Assembly (NCBI RefSeq): GCF_014779665.1
Contig: NZ_JACXYY010000008.1
Span: 210,267 to 274,266, forward strand
Direction of reading: 5' to 3'
Length of the DNA: 64,000 nt
From: Nocardioides hwasunensis
GTDB lineage: Bacteria; Actinomycetota; Actinomycetes; Propionibacteriales; Nocardioidaceae
Part shown: piece by piece, positions 1 through 8,302 of the stretch
Layout of the letters: every line of letters starts with the position of its first letter
How positions within the stretch are numbered: the stretch's first letter is position 1
The notes under the pieces: model-generated
Told to the model about the DNA's origin: nothing
Database searches by the model: none
Seen by the model: only the letters and a program-made list of their open reading frames with translations
Made by a program: the position numbers and the translations under genes

Positions 1-1
1 G

Positions 2-82
2 GTGCTCCTCCACGGCCTCACCGCCACACCCGCGATGGCCCGCCTGGACGCCCGGCGTCGCGCGTCCACCACCTCGGGATGA
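2..82 (+). CDS. C-terminal end of a cation/proton antiporter (partial)
   Basis: Only the last 26 codons and the TGA at 80-82 lie in the window. The readable end (LLHGLTATPAM, then an Arg-rich tail) matches the usual C-terminus of CPA1/NhaP-type sodium/proton antiporters, where the last transmembrane helix runs into a short cytoplasmic basic tail. The frame is open to the left edge. The family call rests on this short motif alone. Confidence 0.5.
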   Translation: MLLHGLTATPAMARLDARRRASTTSG

Positions 83-116
83 GGCGGCGCCGAGCACCGG
101 CTGGGAGAGTGGGCGC

Positions 117-1031
117 ATGTCGACTGTTCTCGTGACCGGCGCCACCGGCTTCATCGGCCGCCGCCTCGTCCCTGCCCTGATCGACGCCGGTCACGACGTC
201 CGCGCGATGACGCGGCACCCGGAGACCTACGACGGCCCCGGCGAGCCCGTCGGCGCCGACGTGATGGACGCCGACACCCTGGTGCCGGCGCTGGACGGCG
301 TGGACGTGGCGATCTACCTCGTCCACTCCCTCGACGACCCCGACTTCGAGCGCAAGGACGCAGACGCGGCGCGCAACTTCAGCCGGGCCGCGGCCGCGGC
401 CGGGCTCCAGCAGATCGTCTACATGGGCGGGCTCGGCGACGACGACCAGCAGCTCTCGGCGCACCTGCGCTCGCGGCGCGAGGTCGAGGGCCTGCTCGGC
501 GAGGACGGCGTACCGGTCACGGTGCTGCGGGCCGCGATCGTGGTCGGCCACGGCGGCATCTCCTGGGAGATGACGCGGCAGCTGGTGAAGAACCTGCCGG
601 GGATGGTGGTGCCCAAGTGGGTCGGCACCCGCACCCAGCCCATCGCCATCGACGACGTCGTGCGCTACCTCGCGGGCGTGGTCGGCAAGGACGCAGCGCT
701 CGGCCGGGTGTTCGACATCGGCGGTCCCGAGCAGCTCACCTACCGCGAGATGATGCAGGGCGCCGCGAAGGCGATGAACGGCAGGTCCATCCCCATCGTC
801 GTCCTGCCGTTGCTGACCCCCGGCCTGTCGTCGCACTGGCTGGCGCTGGTCACCGACGTCGACGCCACCACCGGGCGCAACCTCATCGACTCGATGTCGA
901 CCGAGGTCGTGGTGAAGGACACCTCGATCCGCGACGTCGTGCCGGGCGAGCCGTTGACCTATGACGAGGCCGTCCGTCGGGCGCTCCAGGAGCGCGCCGA
1001 GGCGCAGGAGAAGCAGGGCTCAGAACAGTAG
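117..1031 (+). CDS. NAD(P)-binding atypical SDR / NmrA-like epimerase family protein
   Basis: A 304-residue Rossmann protein with the dinucleotide motif TGATGFIG at residues 7-14. The usual YxxxK catalytic pair is not seen, so it belongs with atypical or extended SDRs (NmrA-like, complex I 39-kDa-like), which act as dehydrogenases, epimerases or redox sensors. The start is the ATG at 117, behind a purine-rich GGGAGAGTGGG. It follows the antiporter by 34 bp and its 3' end overlaps the convergent membrane-protease gene by 12 bp. The substrate cannot be told from sequence. Confidence 0.8.
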   Translation: MSTVLVTGATGFIGRRLVPALIDAGHDVRAMTRHPETYDGPGEPVGADVMDADTLVPALDGVDVAIYLVHSLDDPDFERKDADAARNFSRAAAAAGLQQIVYMGGLGDDDQQLSAHLRSRREVEGLLGEDGVPVTVLRAAIVVGHGGISWEMTRQLVKNLPGMVVPKWVGTRTQPIAIDDVVRYLAGVVGKDAALGRVFDIGGPEQLTYREMMQGAAKAMNGRSIPIVVLPLLTPGLSSHWLALVTDVDATTGRNLIDSMSTEVVVKDTSIRDVVPGEPLTYDEAVRRALQERAEAQEKQGSEQ

Positions 1032-1706
1032 CGGCAGCAGGAAGAGCATCGACAGCGACCAGGTGACGTGGGTCAGGATCGGCGCGAGGATGCCGCCGCT
1101 GGCCCGACGCTCGAGCCCGCAGACCGCACCGAGCAGGATGGCGGCGAAGCCGAGCATCACGTTGCCGGTGGCCAGCGTCGCGACGACGTAGGCCACCGTG
1201 GTCCACAGGACGGGGTGGCGCGGGATCGCGGCATACATCGCGCCGCGGAAGAAGAGCTCCTCGGCGATGCCGTTGAAGAAGGTGATGATCGCCAGCAGCG
1301 TCAGCGACCCCTCGTCGGCGAACTCCAGGACCGAGGAGACATAGCTCGCCAGCGGCTCGATCTGGCGTACGACGAGCGCGCCGAGGACGAACACCCCGAC
1401 CATCACCAGGCCGAGCAGGATCGGCGCGAGGATCGGGCGGACGAAGATCTCGGAGCCCCGGGCCATCCGGCCGAGGTGGAGCCGGCCCGAAAGGAACGCG
1501 CCGGCCGCCCACACGCCGGCGAGCACGATCGCGGCGACGTAGAACAGGTCGCCGCCGGGCGTCAGGCGCAGCGACCAGCCGAGCACCACAGCGCCGACGA
1601 GGACGACCGCGGCGGCCACCACCTGCCGTCGGCGCAGCGCCTCGGGGGTGTCGCGCTGGTCGCGCGGGACGACGTCCCACAGCGACTGGCGGATGAACGT
1701 GCGCAT
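1020..1706 (-). CDS. CPBP family intramembrane metalloprotease (CAAX/Abi type)
   Basis: A 228-residue polytopic membrane protein with about six hydrophobic segments. The family signature is visible: EELFFRG (EExxxR, Glu149-Glu150 and Arg154) and a later conserved His213 in a membrane segment. CPBP proteases cleave membrane substrates or protect against bacteriocins; the local role is unknown. The ATG at 1706 is preceded by TAGGGT and 7 nt, a leaderless-type promoter (1714-1719), which is why the much longer upstream open frame was not used. Confidence 0.82.
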   Translation of the reverse strand: MRTFIRQSLWDVVPRDQRDTPEALRRRQVVAAAVVLVGAVVLGWSLRLTPGGDLFYVAAIVLAGVWAAGAFLSGRLHLGRMARGSEIFVRPILAPILLGLVMVGVFVLGALVVRQIEPLASYVSSVLEFADEGSLTLLAIITFFNGIAEELFFRGAMYAAIPRHPVLWTTVAYVVATLATGNVMLGFAAILLGAVCGLERRASGGILAPILTHVTWSLSMLFLLPLLF

Positions 1707-1726
1707 GGGCACCACCCTAGGAAGTC

Positions 1727-2860
1727 TCACTCGTCCCGCTCCCCCGCGGTGAGCCGGCTCAGCTCGACCACCGCGCGCGCCCGCGCCTCGTCGTCGCCGG
1801 CCTGCTCGAACAGCTCGCGCTGCCGGCGCGCACCGGTGCCGTCGGCCAGCAGCCGCGCGATCCCTCGGGAGACGTGGTCGTGGTCGCCGGTGTCGTGCAG
1901 CGCGTCGTCCACGTGGTCGAGGAGCGCGGCCATCACGTCGGCCGCGGGCCGGGCCTCCCCGGTCGGCGGGTGGACCAGGTCCGCGGTCAGCCCGTGTCGC
2001 CCGGCCCGCCAGCCGGCCAGCCGGACGAGCGGAGCGGGTACGTCCGGGGCGGGGACGCCGTCCGCCCACTCGCGCGCGGCGGTCTCCACCAGAGCCCGGG
2101 CCAGCGCGGCGACGACGACCGTGTCGCGGACGTCGAGGCAGACGTCGGCCGTGCGGATCTCGACCGTCGGGTGCTCGGCCGAGAGCCGGGCATCGGTGTA
2201 GACCTGCGCCTCGTCGAGCGGCACGTCGGTGGCGAGCATGGCGTCGACGTAGCGGCGGTAGCCGTCGGGGGTGCCGAGGACCGGCAGGGGCCCCGAGCTC
2301 GGCCAGCGCATCATCATCTGCGAGCGATAGCTCTCGTAGGCCGTGTCGAGCGACTGCGCCCACGGCGAGTTCGCACTGATCGCCAGCAGCAGGGGCACCC
2401 AGGTGCGGACCCGGTCGAGCACCCCGACGCCCTCGTCGTCCCCGGCCACCTCGACGTGCACGTGGCACCCGCAGACGAGCTGCTCGGCGACCATCAGCCC
2501 GTAGCGCCGCGCAAGCTCGTCGTAGCGCGGGGTGCGTTCGACCTCGGTGGCTCCCTGCAGCGGGGACGTGCCGGACGCGAGGATCCGCGCACCGACCTCC
2601 TCGGCGCCGGCGCGAGCGCGCTCACGCCAGGCCCGCAGCGCTTGGTCGAGGTCGGCCAGGCCCTCGAGCGGCGGGGTGTCGGTCTCGACCTGCGTCTTGT
2701 GCAGCTCGGGCCCGAGCGAGCCGCCGCTGTCGTCGCTGGGCGCCGCGTGGTCGACGGCGCCGGACTCCGCCGCGCGGATCACCTCGGAGGCGAGGTTGCG
2801 CGGCTCGCCCGACCGGGCATCGACGAGCAGGAGCTCCTCCTCCACTCCGACGCTCCGCAT
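1727..2860 (-). CDS. carboxylate-amine ligase, YbdK/GCS2 family
   Basis: A 377-residue protein of the glutamate-cysteine ligase type 2 (YbdK) family. It begins with the hallmark GVEEELLLVD (residues 5-14) and contains the conserved CGCHVHVE and EIRTADVC segments of the ATP/metal and substrate site. Family members join a carboxylate to an amine using ATP; many have weak gamma-glutamylcysteine synthetase activity, but in mycothiol-using actinobacteria the true product is unclear. The ATG at 2860 gives the full family length; TTGGAT lies 6 nt upstream and no good Shine-Dalgarno is seen. Confidence 0.85.
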   Translation of the reverse strand: MRSVGVEEELLLVDARSGEPRNLASEVIRAAESGAVDHAAPSDDSGGSLGPELHKTQVETDTPPLEGLADLDQALRAWRERARAGAEEVGARILASGTSPLQGATEVERTPRYDELARRYGLMVAEQLVCGCHVHVEVAGDDEGVGVLDRVRTWVPLLLAISANSPWAQSLDTAYESYRSQMMMRWPSSGPLPVLGTPDGYRRYVDAMLATDVPLDEAQVYTDARLSAEHPTVEIRTADVCLDVRDTVVVAALARALVETAAREWADGVPAPDVPAPLVRLAGWRAGRHGLTADLVHPPTGEARPAADVMAALLDHVDDALHDTGDHDHVSRGIARLLADGTGARRQRELFEQAGDDEARARAVVELSRLTAGERDE

Positions 2861-2922
2861 GCCTCGATCCAACCACCGGGCCCGCACGGGCGCCCCATCC
2901 CTGGGGACCCCGGGCGCCGTGG

Positions 2923-3996
2923 TCAGCCCTCCTGCGGGGCCGCGAGCAGCTCGCGCACCCGCGGGACGACCTCCTCGCCGTAGAGCCGGATCGACTCCAG
3001 GCGCTGCTCGTGCGGCAGCGCGCCGACGGAGTACTTCAGCTGGAAGCGCGACAGGCCGAGCGTCCGGGCGGCCCAGGCGATCTTCTGCGCGACCGTCTCG
3101 GGCGAACCGACGAAGAGCGCGCCCTGGGGGGAGGCGGCCTGCTCGAAGGCGATCCGGCTGTAGGGACCCCAGCCTCGCTCGCGGCCGATGCGGGTGACCA
3201 GCTCGGACTGGTGGGGATAGAGCTGCTCGCGCGCCTCGGCGTCGGTCGCGGCGATGTGGCCGGGTGAGTGCATGCCGATCGGCAGGTCGGGCATGGCGTA
3301 CTCGACCAGGGCCCGTCGGTAGAGGTCGGCGAACTGGACGAACGCCGCCGGCGACCCGCCGATGACGGCGAGCATCAGCGGCATGCCGTAGCGGGCCGCG
3401 CGCACGACGGACTGCGGAGTGCCGCCGACGCCGATCCAGGCCGGCAGCTTGCCGGCGGCGGTCGTCGGGAAGACCGGCTGGTCGACGAGCGGCGTACGGA
3501 TCGAGCCTTCCCACGACACGGGCTGCTCGGACTGCAGTGCGGCGAAGAGGTCGAGCTTCTCGGCGAAGAGCCGGTCGTAGTCGCCGAGGTCGAGGCCGAA
3601 CAGGCCGAACGACTCGATGAACGACCCGCGGCCCAGCTGCACCTCGGCACGGCCGTGGGACACCGCGTCGAGGGTCGCGAAGCGCTCGTAGACGCGGATG
3701 GGGTCGTCGCTCGAGAGCACGGTGACGCCGGTGCCGAGGCGGATCCGCTCGGTCTGGCCCGCGATCGCGGCCAGGACGACGTCGGGCGCGGAGATCGCAT
3801 AGTCGGGCCGGTGGTGCTCGCCGAGGCCGATGTAGTCGAGGCCGACCCGGTCGGCCAGGACCGCCTCGGCGACGACCTCGCGCAGCGTCTCGGCGTGGTT
3901 GCCGGGCGCCCCGTCGAGCGGCGCGTCACCGAAGGTGTCGAGGCCGAGCGAGATGTGCTCGCGCGTGCCGAGCACGGAGTGGTCGAAGTCGGTCAT
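2923..3996 (-). CDS. LLM class flavin-dependent oxidoreductase
   Basis: A 357-residue luciferase-like (bacterial luciferase/F420 reductase fold) protein. Supporting segments are GLGEHHRPDY near residue 58, the RIRLGTGVTVLSSDDP strand-loop and VGSPETVAQKI near the C-terminus, typical of FMN- or F420-dependent monooxygenases and dehydrogenases. The ATG at 3996 has GAGGAG 6 nt upstream. The upstream region contains GTTGAACGATGAACCA (about 4015-4030), resembling elements before the yceI- and doxX-like genes. The substrate is not predictable. Confidence 0.85.
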   Translation of the reverse strand: MTDFDHSVLGTREHISLGLDTFGDAPLDGAPGNHAETLREVVAEAVLADRVGLDYIGLGEHHRPDYAISAPDVVLAAIAGQTERIRLGTGVTVLSSDDPIRVYERFATLDAVSHGRAEVQLGRGSFIESFGLFGLDLGDYDRLFAEKLDLFAALQSEQPVSWEGSIRTPLVDQPVFPTTAAGKLPAWIGVGGTPQSVVRAARYGMPLMLAVIGGSPAAFVQFADLYRRALVEYAMPDLPIGMHSPGHIAATDAEAREQLYPHQSELVTRIGRERGWGPYSRIAFEQAASPQGALFVGSPETVAQKIAWAARTLGLSRFQLKYSVGALPHEQRLESIRLYGEEVVPRVRELLAAPQEG

Positions 3997-4078
3997 GTCG
4001 GCTCCTCACAGGTAGTTGAACGATGAACCACGAGGTCACGCCGTCCATTCCCGCGCTGAAGTGAGGGTGCACGGGGGA

Positions 4079-4564
4079 TCAGGCCTGCTCGAGCTCGGCC
4101 TTCATCGTCGCGAGGGTGCGACGGATGTTGCCGCGCTGGAAGTCGGCGAACACCTTGCCGCCGGTCGCCGCGCGGTCGAACGCGCCGGCGAGCCAGTCGG
4201 GCCAGGCCGTACGTCCGTCGGTCCAGGTCTCCGTGACCCGGGTGCCGCCGTCGACCGGCTCGAAGTCGTAGGCCCAGGTGGCGATACGGCCGCCGAGCAC
4301 GGGCCGGCCCACCCCGATCTTGCGGACGTGGAAGACGAAGCGCCGACCGCGGTCGGACTCGGCCACCACGCACTGGGTGATCCAGCGGGCGCGGCCGCGA
4401 CGGTTGGTGCCGTCGAAGACCTCGCCCGCCTCGAGCGGACGGCCGGACTCGTTCGTGGCCCCGGTGTTCTCCGGGCTCCACCGCGGCATCTGCGTCGGGT
4501 CGGCGACCTGGGTCCAGATCGTCAGCGGATCGACGTCGATGATCACGCTGTCGCTGACCTGCAT
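4079..4564 (-). CDS. SRPBCC family protein (polyketide cyclase/START-like)
   Basis: A 161-residue single-domain protein with the START/Bet v1-like pattern: VSDSVIIDVDPLTIWTQVADP at the N-terminus, a central WAYDFEPVDGGTRVTETW and a C-terminal amphipathic helix (NIRRTLATMKAELEQA). Such proteins bind hydrophobic ligands or act as cyclase or hydrolase helpers. The ATG at 4564 gives a domain-sized product. It lies between the helicase gene and the LLM oxidoreductase on the same strand; co-transcription with the helicase (37-bp gap) is possible. Confidence 0.78.
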   Translation of the reverse strand: MQVSDSVIIDVDPLTIWTQVADPTQMPRWSPENTGATNESGRPLEAGEVFDGTNRRGRARWITQCVVAESDRGRRFVFHVRKIGVGRPVLGGRIATWAYDFEPVDGGTRVTETWTDGRTAWPDWLAGAFDRAATGGKVFADFQRGNIRRTLATMKAELEQA

Positions 4565-4601
4565 GGTGCGACTCACCGCAGTGCTCCCCGACCCGGACGC
4601 G

Positions 4602-6131
4602 TCAGCGGCCGCGGCTGAAGGACGAGGCGCTGTGGCCGCCGGAGCGACCGGACTGACCGCCCTGGCCACCGCCCTGTCCGCCGCCGGAGCGACGACGACG
4701 GTTGCCGCCACCACCCTGGCCGCCGCCAGCACCCTGGCCGGCACCCGGTCCGCCGCCGGAGCGTCGACGCTGGCCACCGCCACCGCCGGCGGACGCACCG
4801 GCGCCGCTCTCGGTGGTGTACGTCGTCGGGTTGCCCCGACGCGACTGGCCATTGGTCTGGCCGCTGCGGCGGGCGCGCTTGCGCTGGGCGTTGGCGCCGT
4901 TCGAACGACCGCCACCACCACCCCCGCCGTTCGTGGTCGGGACCTCGACGACGAGGCCTCCGGGCACGAGCGTCCGCTCGCCGGGAGCGAGCTGGACCAG
5001 CACCGGGTGGTCGGGACCGTTGACCTTGGTGGTGACCGGCTTGATGCCGGCCTGACGGGTCAGGTCGCGCACGTCGCGCTGCTGCTCGTCGGTCATCAGG
5101 GTGATCACGGTGCCCTCGTTGCCCGCACGCGCCGTACGACCCGAGCGGTGCAGGTAGGCCTTGTGCTCCACCGGCGGGTCGGCGTGCACGACGAGCGCCA
5201 CGTCGTCGACGTGGATGCCGCGCGCGGCGATGTCGGTGGCGACCAGCGTCGTGGCGTGGCCGGCGTGGAAGGCCTCCATGTTGCGGGTGCGCGCGTTCTG
5301 CGACAGGTTGCCGTGCAGCTCGACGCTCGGCACGCCGGACTTGTTGAGCTGGCGGGCCAGCGCCTTGGCGCCGTACTTGGTGCGGGTGAAGACGACCGTG
5401 CGGCCGGGCGCGCTGGTCAGGTCGACCAGCACCGGAACGCGCTGCTCGCGCGAGAGGTGCAGCACGTGGTGGTGCATCGTGGCGACCGGCGACTGTGCCG
5501 AGTCGGCCTCGTGGGTGACCGCGTTGGTGAGGAACCGCTTGACCAGGACGTCGATCGCCTTGTCGAGCGTGGCCGAGAACAGCATCCGCTGACCCGACTG
5601 CGGGGTCTTGTCCATGATGCGGCGCACGCCGGGCAGGAAGCCCAGGTCGGCCATGTGGTCGGCCTCGTCGAGGATGGTGATCTCTACGGCGGACAGGTCG
5701 GCGTAGCCCTGACCCATGAGGTCCTCGAGGCGACCCGGGCAGGCGAGGACGATGTCGACGCCCTTCTTGAGCGCGGTGGTCTGCGGGCCCTGGCCGACGC
5801 CGCCGTAGACGACGACGGTCGTCAGACCGGCCGACTTGGCGAGCGGGAGCAGGGCGGCGTGGATCTGGCCGACCAGCTCGCGCGTCGGCGCGAGGATCAG
5901 CGCGCGCGGCTTGCGCGGCATGGCCGGCAGCTTGCTGGCGTCGAGCCGGGCGACCAGCGGGAGCAGGAAGCCGTACGTCTTGCCCGAGCCGGTGCGGCCA
6001 CGGCCCAGGACGTCGCGGCCGGCGAGGCTGTCAGGGAGCGTCGCGGCTTGGATGGGGGTGGGGGTGGTGATGCCCTGCTGCTCCAGGATCTGGACGAGCG
6101 AGGAGGGCACGCCGAGTTCGGCGAAGTTCAT
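4602..6131 (-). CDS. DEAD-box ATP-dependent RNA helicase with Gly/Arg-rich tail
   Basis: A 509-residue helicase: Q motif FAELGVPSSLV at residue 3, Walker A GRTGSGKT 45-52, PTREL about 82, DEAD 155-158, SAT 186-188 and the HRSGRTARAG motif of domain 2. The last roughly 110 residues are a low-complexity Gly-Arg-Ser tail (RNA-binding RGG-like). The TPGR motif reads CPGR. ATG 6131 was chosen because the conserved Q motif starts there; a GTG at 6161 would add ten residues. It probably acts in RNA unwinding or ribosome biogenesis and cold adaptation. Confidence 0.87.
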   Translation of the reverse strand: MNFAELGVPSSLVQILEQQGITTPTPIQAATLPDSLAGRDVLGRGRTGSGKTYGFLLPLVARLDASKLPAMPRKPRALILAPTRELVGQIHAALLPLAKSAGLTTVVVYGGVGQGPQTTALKKGVDIVLACPGRLEDLMGQGYADLSAVEITILDEADHMADLGFLPGVRRIMDKTPQSGQRMLFSATLDKAIDVLVKRFLTNAVTHEADSAQSPVATMHHHVLHLSREQRVPVLVDLTSAPGRTVVFTRTKYGAKALARQLNKSGVPSVELHGNLSQNARTRNMEAFHAGHATTLVATDIAARGIHVDDVALVVHADPPVEHKAYLHRSGRTARAGNEGTVITLMTDEQQRDVRDLTRQAGIKPVTTKVNGPDHPVLVQLAPGERTLVPGGLVVEVPTTNGGGGGGGRSNGANAQRKRARRSGQTNGQSRRGNPTTYTTESGAGASAGGGGGQRRRSGGGPGAGQGAGGGQGGGGNRRRRSGGGQGGGQGGQSGRSGGHSASSFSRGR

Positions 6132-6420
6132 GTGAGTTGCTTTCGGTTGGCGTCTCGCCACCGTGAGCCGGCCTGCGTCAGAGCGGGCGGCGTACGTGCC
6201 TCAGAAGTGAGGGAGATGCCCGCATGTGTCTGGCGGGATCTGCGCCCGGGGCAAGACCGGCCGGGCGACTGTGGGCACAACGTTACTGGGACGGGTGGTG
6301 TTCCCGTGAATCGGGTGTCGTGTGACCTGCGTCCGCCTCGCCCGGCGCACCATCCCTGTGGTCGGAGTGGGTCGGGCGCCTCGCGTTGCCGCGTACATCG
6401 ATGAGTGTCAATATTGACCT
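6132..6420. other. intergenic region between divergent helicase and arsR genes
   Basis: About 290 bp with no convincing gene. It should carry the helicase promoter (reading left; a possible -10 TAACGT on the minus strand at 6280-6285 would give a 5' leader near 140 nt) and, at its right end, the arsR promoter and operator. The long leader would fit post-transcriptional control as seen for cold-inducible helicases, but no specific fold was established. Confidence 0.4.
6407..6418. promoter_or_regulatory. arsR operator (perfect 12-bp palindrome)
   Basis: GTCAATATTGAC is a perfect inverted repeat ending 2 bp before the GTG start of arsR. It resembles the A+T-centred ArsR/SmtB operators with TCAA...TTGA arms and overlaps where the -10 hexamer of a leaderless transcript would be, so ArsR binding should block its own promoter until arsenite binds. 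Confidence 0.65.
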
Positions 6421-6777
6421 GTGTCGAAGTCCCAGCTGACCCTCACCCCCGTCGAGACAGCCGCGTGCTGCTCCCCGCTGCTGCGCGAGCCGCTGTCGTG
6501 GGCGCAGGCCGAGCAGGTGATGCCGCTCATCAAGGCGCTGGCGGACCCGGTGCGGCTGCGGCTGGTGTCGATCGTGGCCGCGAGCGAGGGCGGCGAGGCG
6601 TGCGTGTGCGACCTCAACGACGCCTTCGACCTGTCGCAGCCGACCATCAGCCACCACCTCAAGGTGCTGCACGAGGCGGGCCTGCTCGACCGGACCAAGC
6701 GAGGCGTGTGGGTCTACTACGCCGTGCGCCGTGAGGTGCTGGCCGACGTCGCAGCCCTCCTCGGCGGCGGCGCATGA
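6421..6777 (+). CDS. arsR: ArsR family arsenite-responsive repressor
   Basis: A 118-residue winged-helix repressor. CVCDL at residues 61-65 and an N-terminal Cys pair (16-17) match the As(III) site geometry of Corynebacterium-type ArsR (two adjacent N-terminal Cys plus one near the DNA-reading domain). The recognition helix is LSQPTISHHLKVL (71-83). Translation begins at the GTG at 6421 directly after the palindromic operator, leaving no room for a Shine-Dalgarno, so the mRNA is probably leaderless. Its stop overlaps the acr3 start (ATGA). Confidence 0.92.
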   Translation: MSKSQLTLTPVETAACCSPLLREPLSWAQAEQVMPLIKALADPVRLRLVSIVAASEGGEACVCDLNDAFDLSQPTISHHLKVLHEAGLLDRTKRGVWVYYAVRREVLADVAALLGGGA

Positions 6778-7862
6778 GCGCTCGCGGCGGCGAGGTCGTC
6801 GAACGACTCTCGGGACTCGACCGCTTCCTGCCGGTGTGGATAGGGCTGGCCATGGTGGCCGGTCTGCTGCTCGGGCGTACGGTCCCGGGTCTCGACGCGG
6901 CGCTCTCGGCGGTGGAGGTCGACGGCATCTCGCTGCCCATCGCCGTCGGGCTCTTGGTGATGATGTACCCCGTCCTCGCCAAGGTGCGCTACGACCGGCT
7001 CGGTGCGGTGACCTCCGACCGGCGCCTGCTGGTGGCGTCGCTGGTGCTGAACTGGGTGCTCGGCCCGGCCCTCATGTTCGCCCTCGCCTGGCTGCTGCTG
7101 CCCGACCTGCCCGACTACCGGACCGGGCTGATCATCGTCGGGCTGGCGCGCTGCATCGCGATGGTCGTCATCTGGAACGACCTCGCGTGCGGCGATCGGG
7201 AGGCCGCTGCGGTCCTGGTCGCGATCAACTCGGTCTTCCAGGTGCTCGCCTTCGCCGGCCTCGGGTGGTTCTACCTCGAGGGGCTGCCCGGATGGCTCGG
7301 TCTGCCCGGTGCCGCACTGGCCGTGTCGGCATGGCAGATCGCGGTGTCGGTCCTGGTCTTCCTCGGCGTGCCCCTCCTGCTCGGCTGGCTGTCGCGCACA
7401 TGGGGGGAGCGGCTGCGCGGCCGCCAGTGGTACGAGTCGGCGTTCCTGCCCAGGATCGGGCCGTGGGCGCTGATCGGGCTCCTCTTCACGATCGTGGTGC
7501 TCTTCGCACTCCAGGGCGAGCAGGTGACCAGCCACCCCCTCGACGTCGCCCGGATCGCCCTCCCGCTACTGGCCTACTTCGCGCTGATGTGGGGCGGCGG
7601 ATTCCTGCTCGGACACCTGCTCGCGATGTCGTACGCCCGCACCACCACGCTGGCCTTCACCGCCGCGGGAAACAACTTCGAGCTCGCGATCGCGGTGTCG
7701 ATCGCGACCTTCGGGGTCACCTCAGGCCAGGCGCTGGCGGGCGTCGTCGGACCCCTCATCGAGGTGCCCGTGCTCGTCGGCCTGGTCTACGTCAGCCTCG
7801 CCCTGCGCGACCGCTTCGACGACCCGTCCCGTGCCGTCCCGATCCAGGAGCCCGTCCGTTGA
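6774..7862 (+). CDS. acr3: ACR3-type arsenite efflux permease
   Basis: A 362-residue membrane protein with about ten transmembrane helices. The conserved ACR3 helix GLARCIAMVVIWNDLACGD carries the essential Cys127, and FTAAGNNFELAIAV is the second family signature. It exports arsenite (As(OH)3/AsO2-) using the proton gradient. It overlaps arsR by 4 bp and its TGA overlaps the TTG start of arsC, so the three are one tightly coupled operon under ArsR control. Confidence 0.92.
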   Translation: MSARGGEVVERLSGLDRFLPVWIGLAMVAGLLLGRTVPGLDAALSAVEVDGISLPIAVGLLVMMYPVLAKVRYDRLGAVTSDRRLLVASLVLNWVLGPALMFALAWLLLPDLPDYRTGLIIVGLARCIAMVVIWNDLACGDREAAAVLVAINSVFQVLAFAGLGWFYLEGLPGWLGLPGAALAVSAWQIAVSVLVFLGVPLLLGWLSRTWGERLRGRQWYESAFLPRIGPWALIGLLFTIVVLFALQGEQVTSHPLDVARIALPLLAYFALMWGGGFLLGHLLAMSYARTTTLAFTAAGNNFELAIAVSIATFGVTSGQALAGVVGPLIEVPVLVGLVYVSLALRDRFDDPSRAVPIQEPVR

Positions 7863-8254
7863 CCACGACCACCGTCCTCTTCGTCTGCGTGCACAACGCC
7901 GGCCGGTCCCAGATGGCCGCCGGCTGGCTGCGACACCTCGCGGGCGACCGCGTGCGGGTGCTGTCGGCCGGCTCGGCGCCGGCCGGCTCGATCAACCCCG
8001 TCGCCGTCGAGGCGATGGCCGAGGTCGGCATCGACATCGCCGGACGCCAGCCCGAGCTGCTCAGCGACGCCGCGGTGGAGGCGTCCGACGTCGTCATCAC
8101 GATGGGGTGCGGCGACGCGTGCCCCTTCCACCCCGGCAGGCGCTACGAGGACTGGGCGCTCGACGACCCGGCCGGACAGGGCATCGAGGCCGTGCGCCCG
8201 ATCCGCGACGAGATCAGGCGTCGCGTCGAGGAGCTCGTCGCCTCGCTGCGCTGA
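7859..8254 (+). CDS. arsC: arsenate reductase, LMW-PTP type
   Basis: A 131-residue low-molecular-weight phosphatase-fold protein with P-loop CVHNAGRS at residues 10-17 (nucleophile Cys10), further cysteines at 84 and 88 and the WALDDP Asp loop. The three-Cys arrangement resembles thioredoxin-coupled ArsC (S. aureus Cys10/82/89), which reduces arsenate to arsenite for export by Acr3. The only suitable start is TTG at 7859, overlapping the acr3 stop (TTGA); no ATG or GTG lies upstream in frame. Confidence 0.88.
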   Translation: MTTTTVLFVCVHNAGRSQMAAGWLRHLAGDRVRVLSAGSAPAGSINPVAVEAMAEVGIDIAGRQPELLSDAAVEASDVVITMGCGDACPFHPGRRYEDWALDDPAGQGIEAVRPIRDEIRRRVEELVASLR

Positions 8255-8302
8255 CGTCGGGGCTGATTGCCGGAGCCTGCACGGCGTACGACGTGTCGCG
8301 GC

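Noticed and set aside
1020..2468. Longer version of the CPBP protease starting upstream at 2468
   Set aside because: The added part is antisense to the YbdK-like gene, Arg-rich and without family match; a -10 lies just before ATG 1706.
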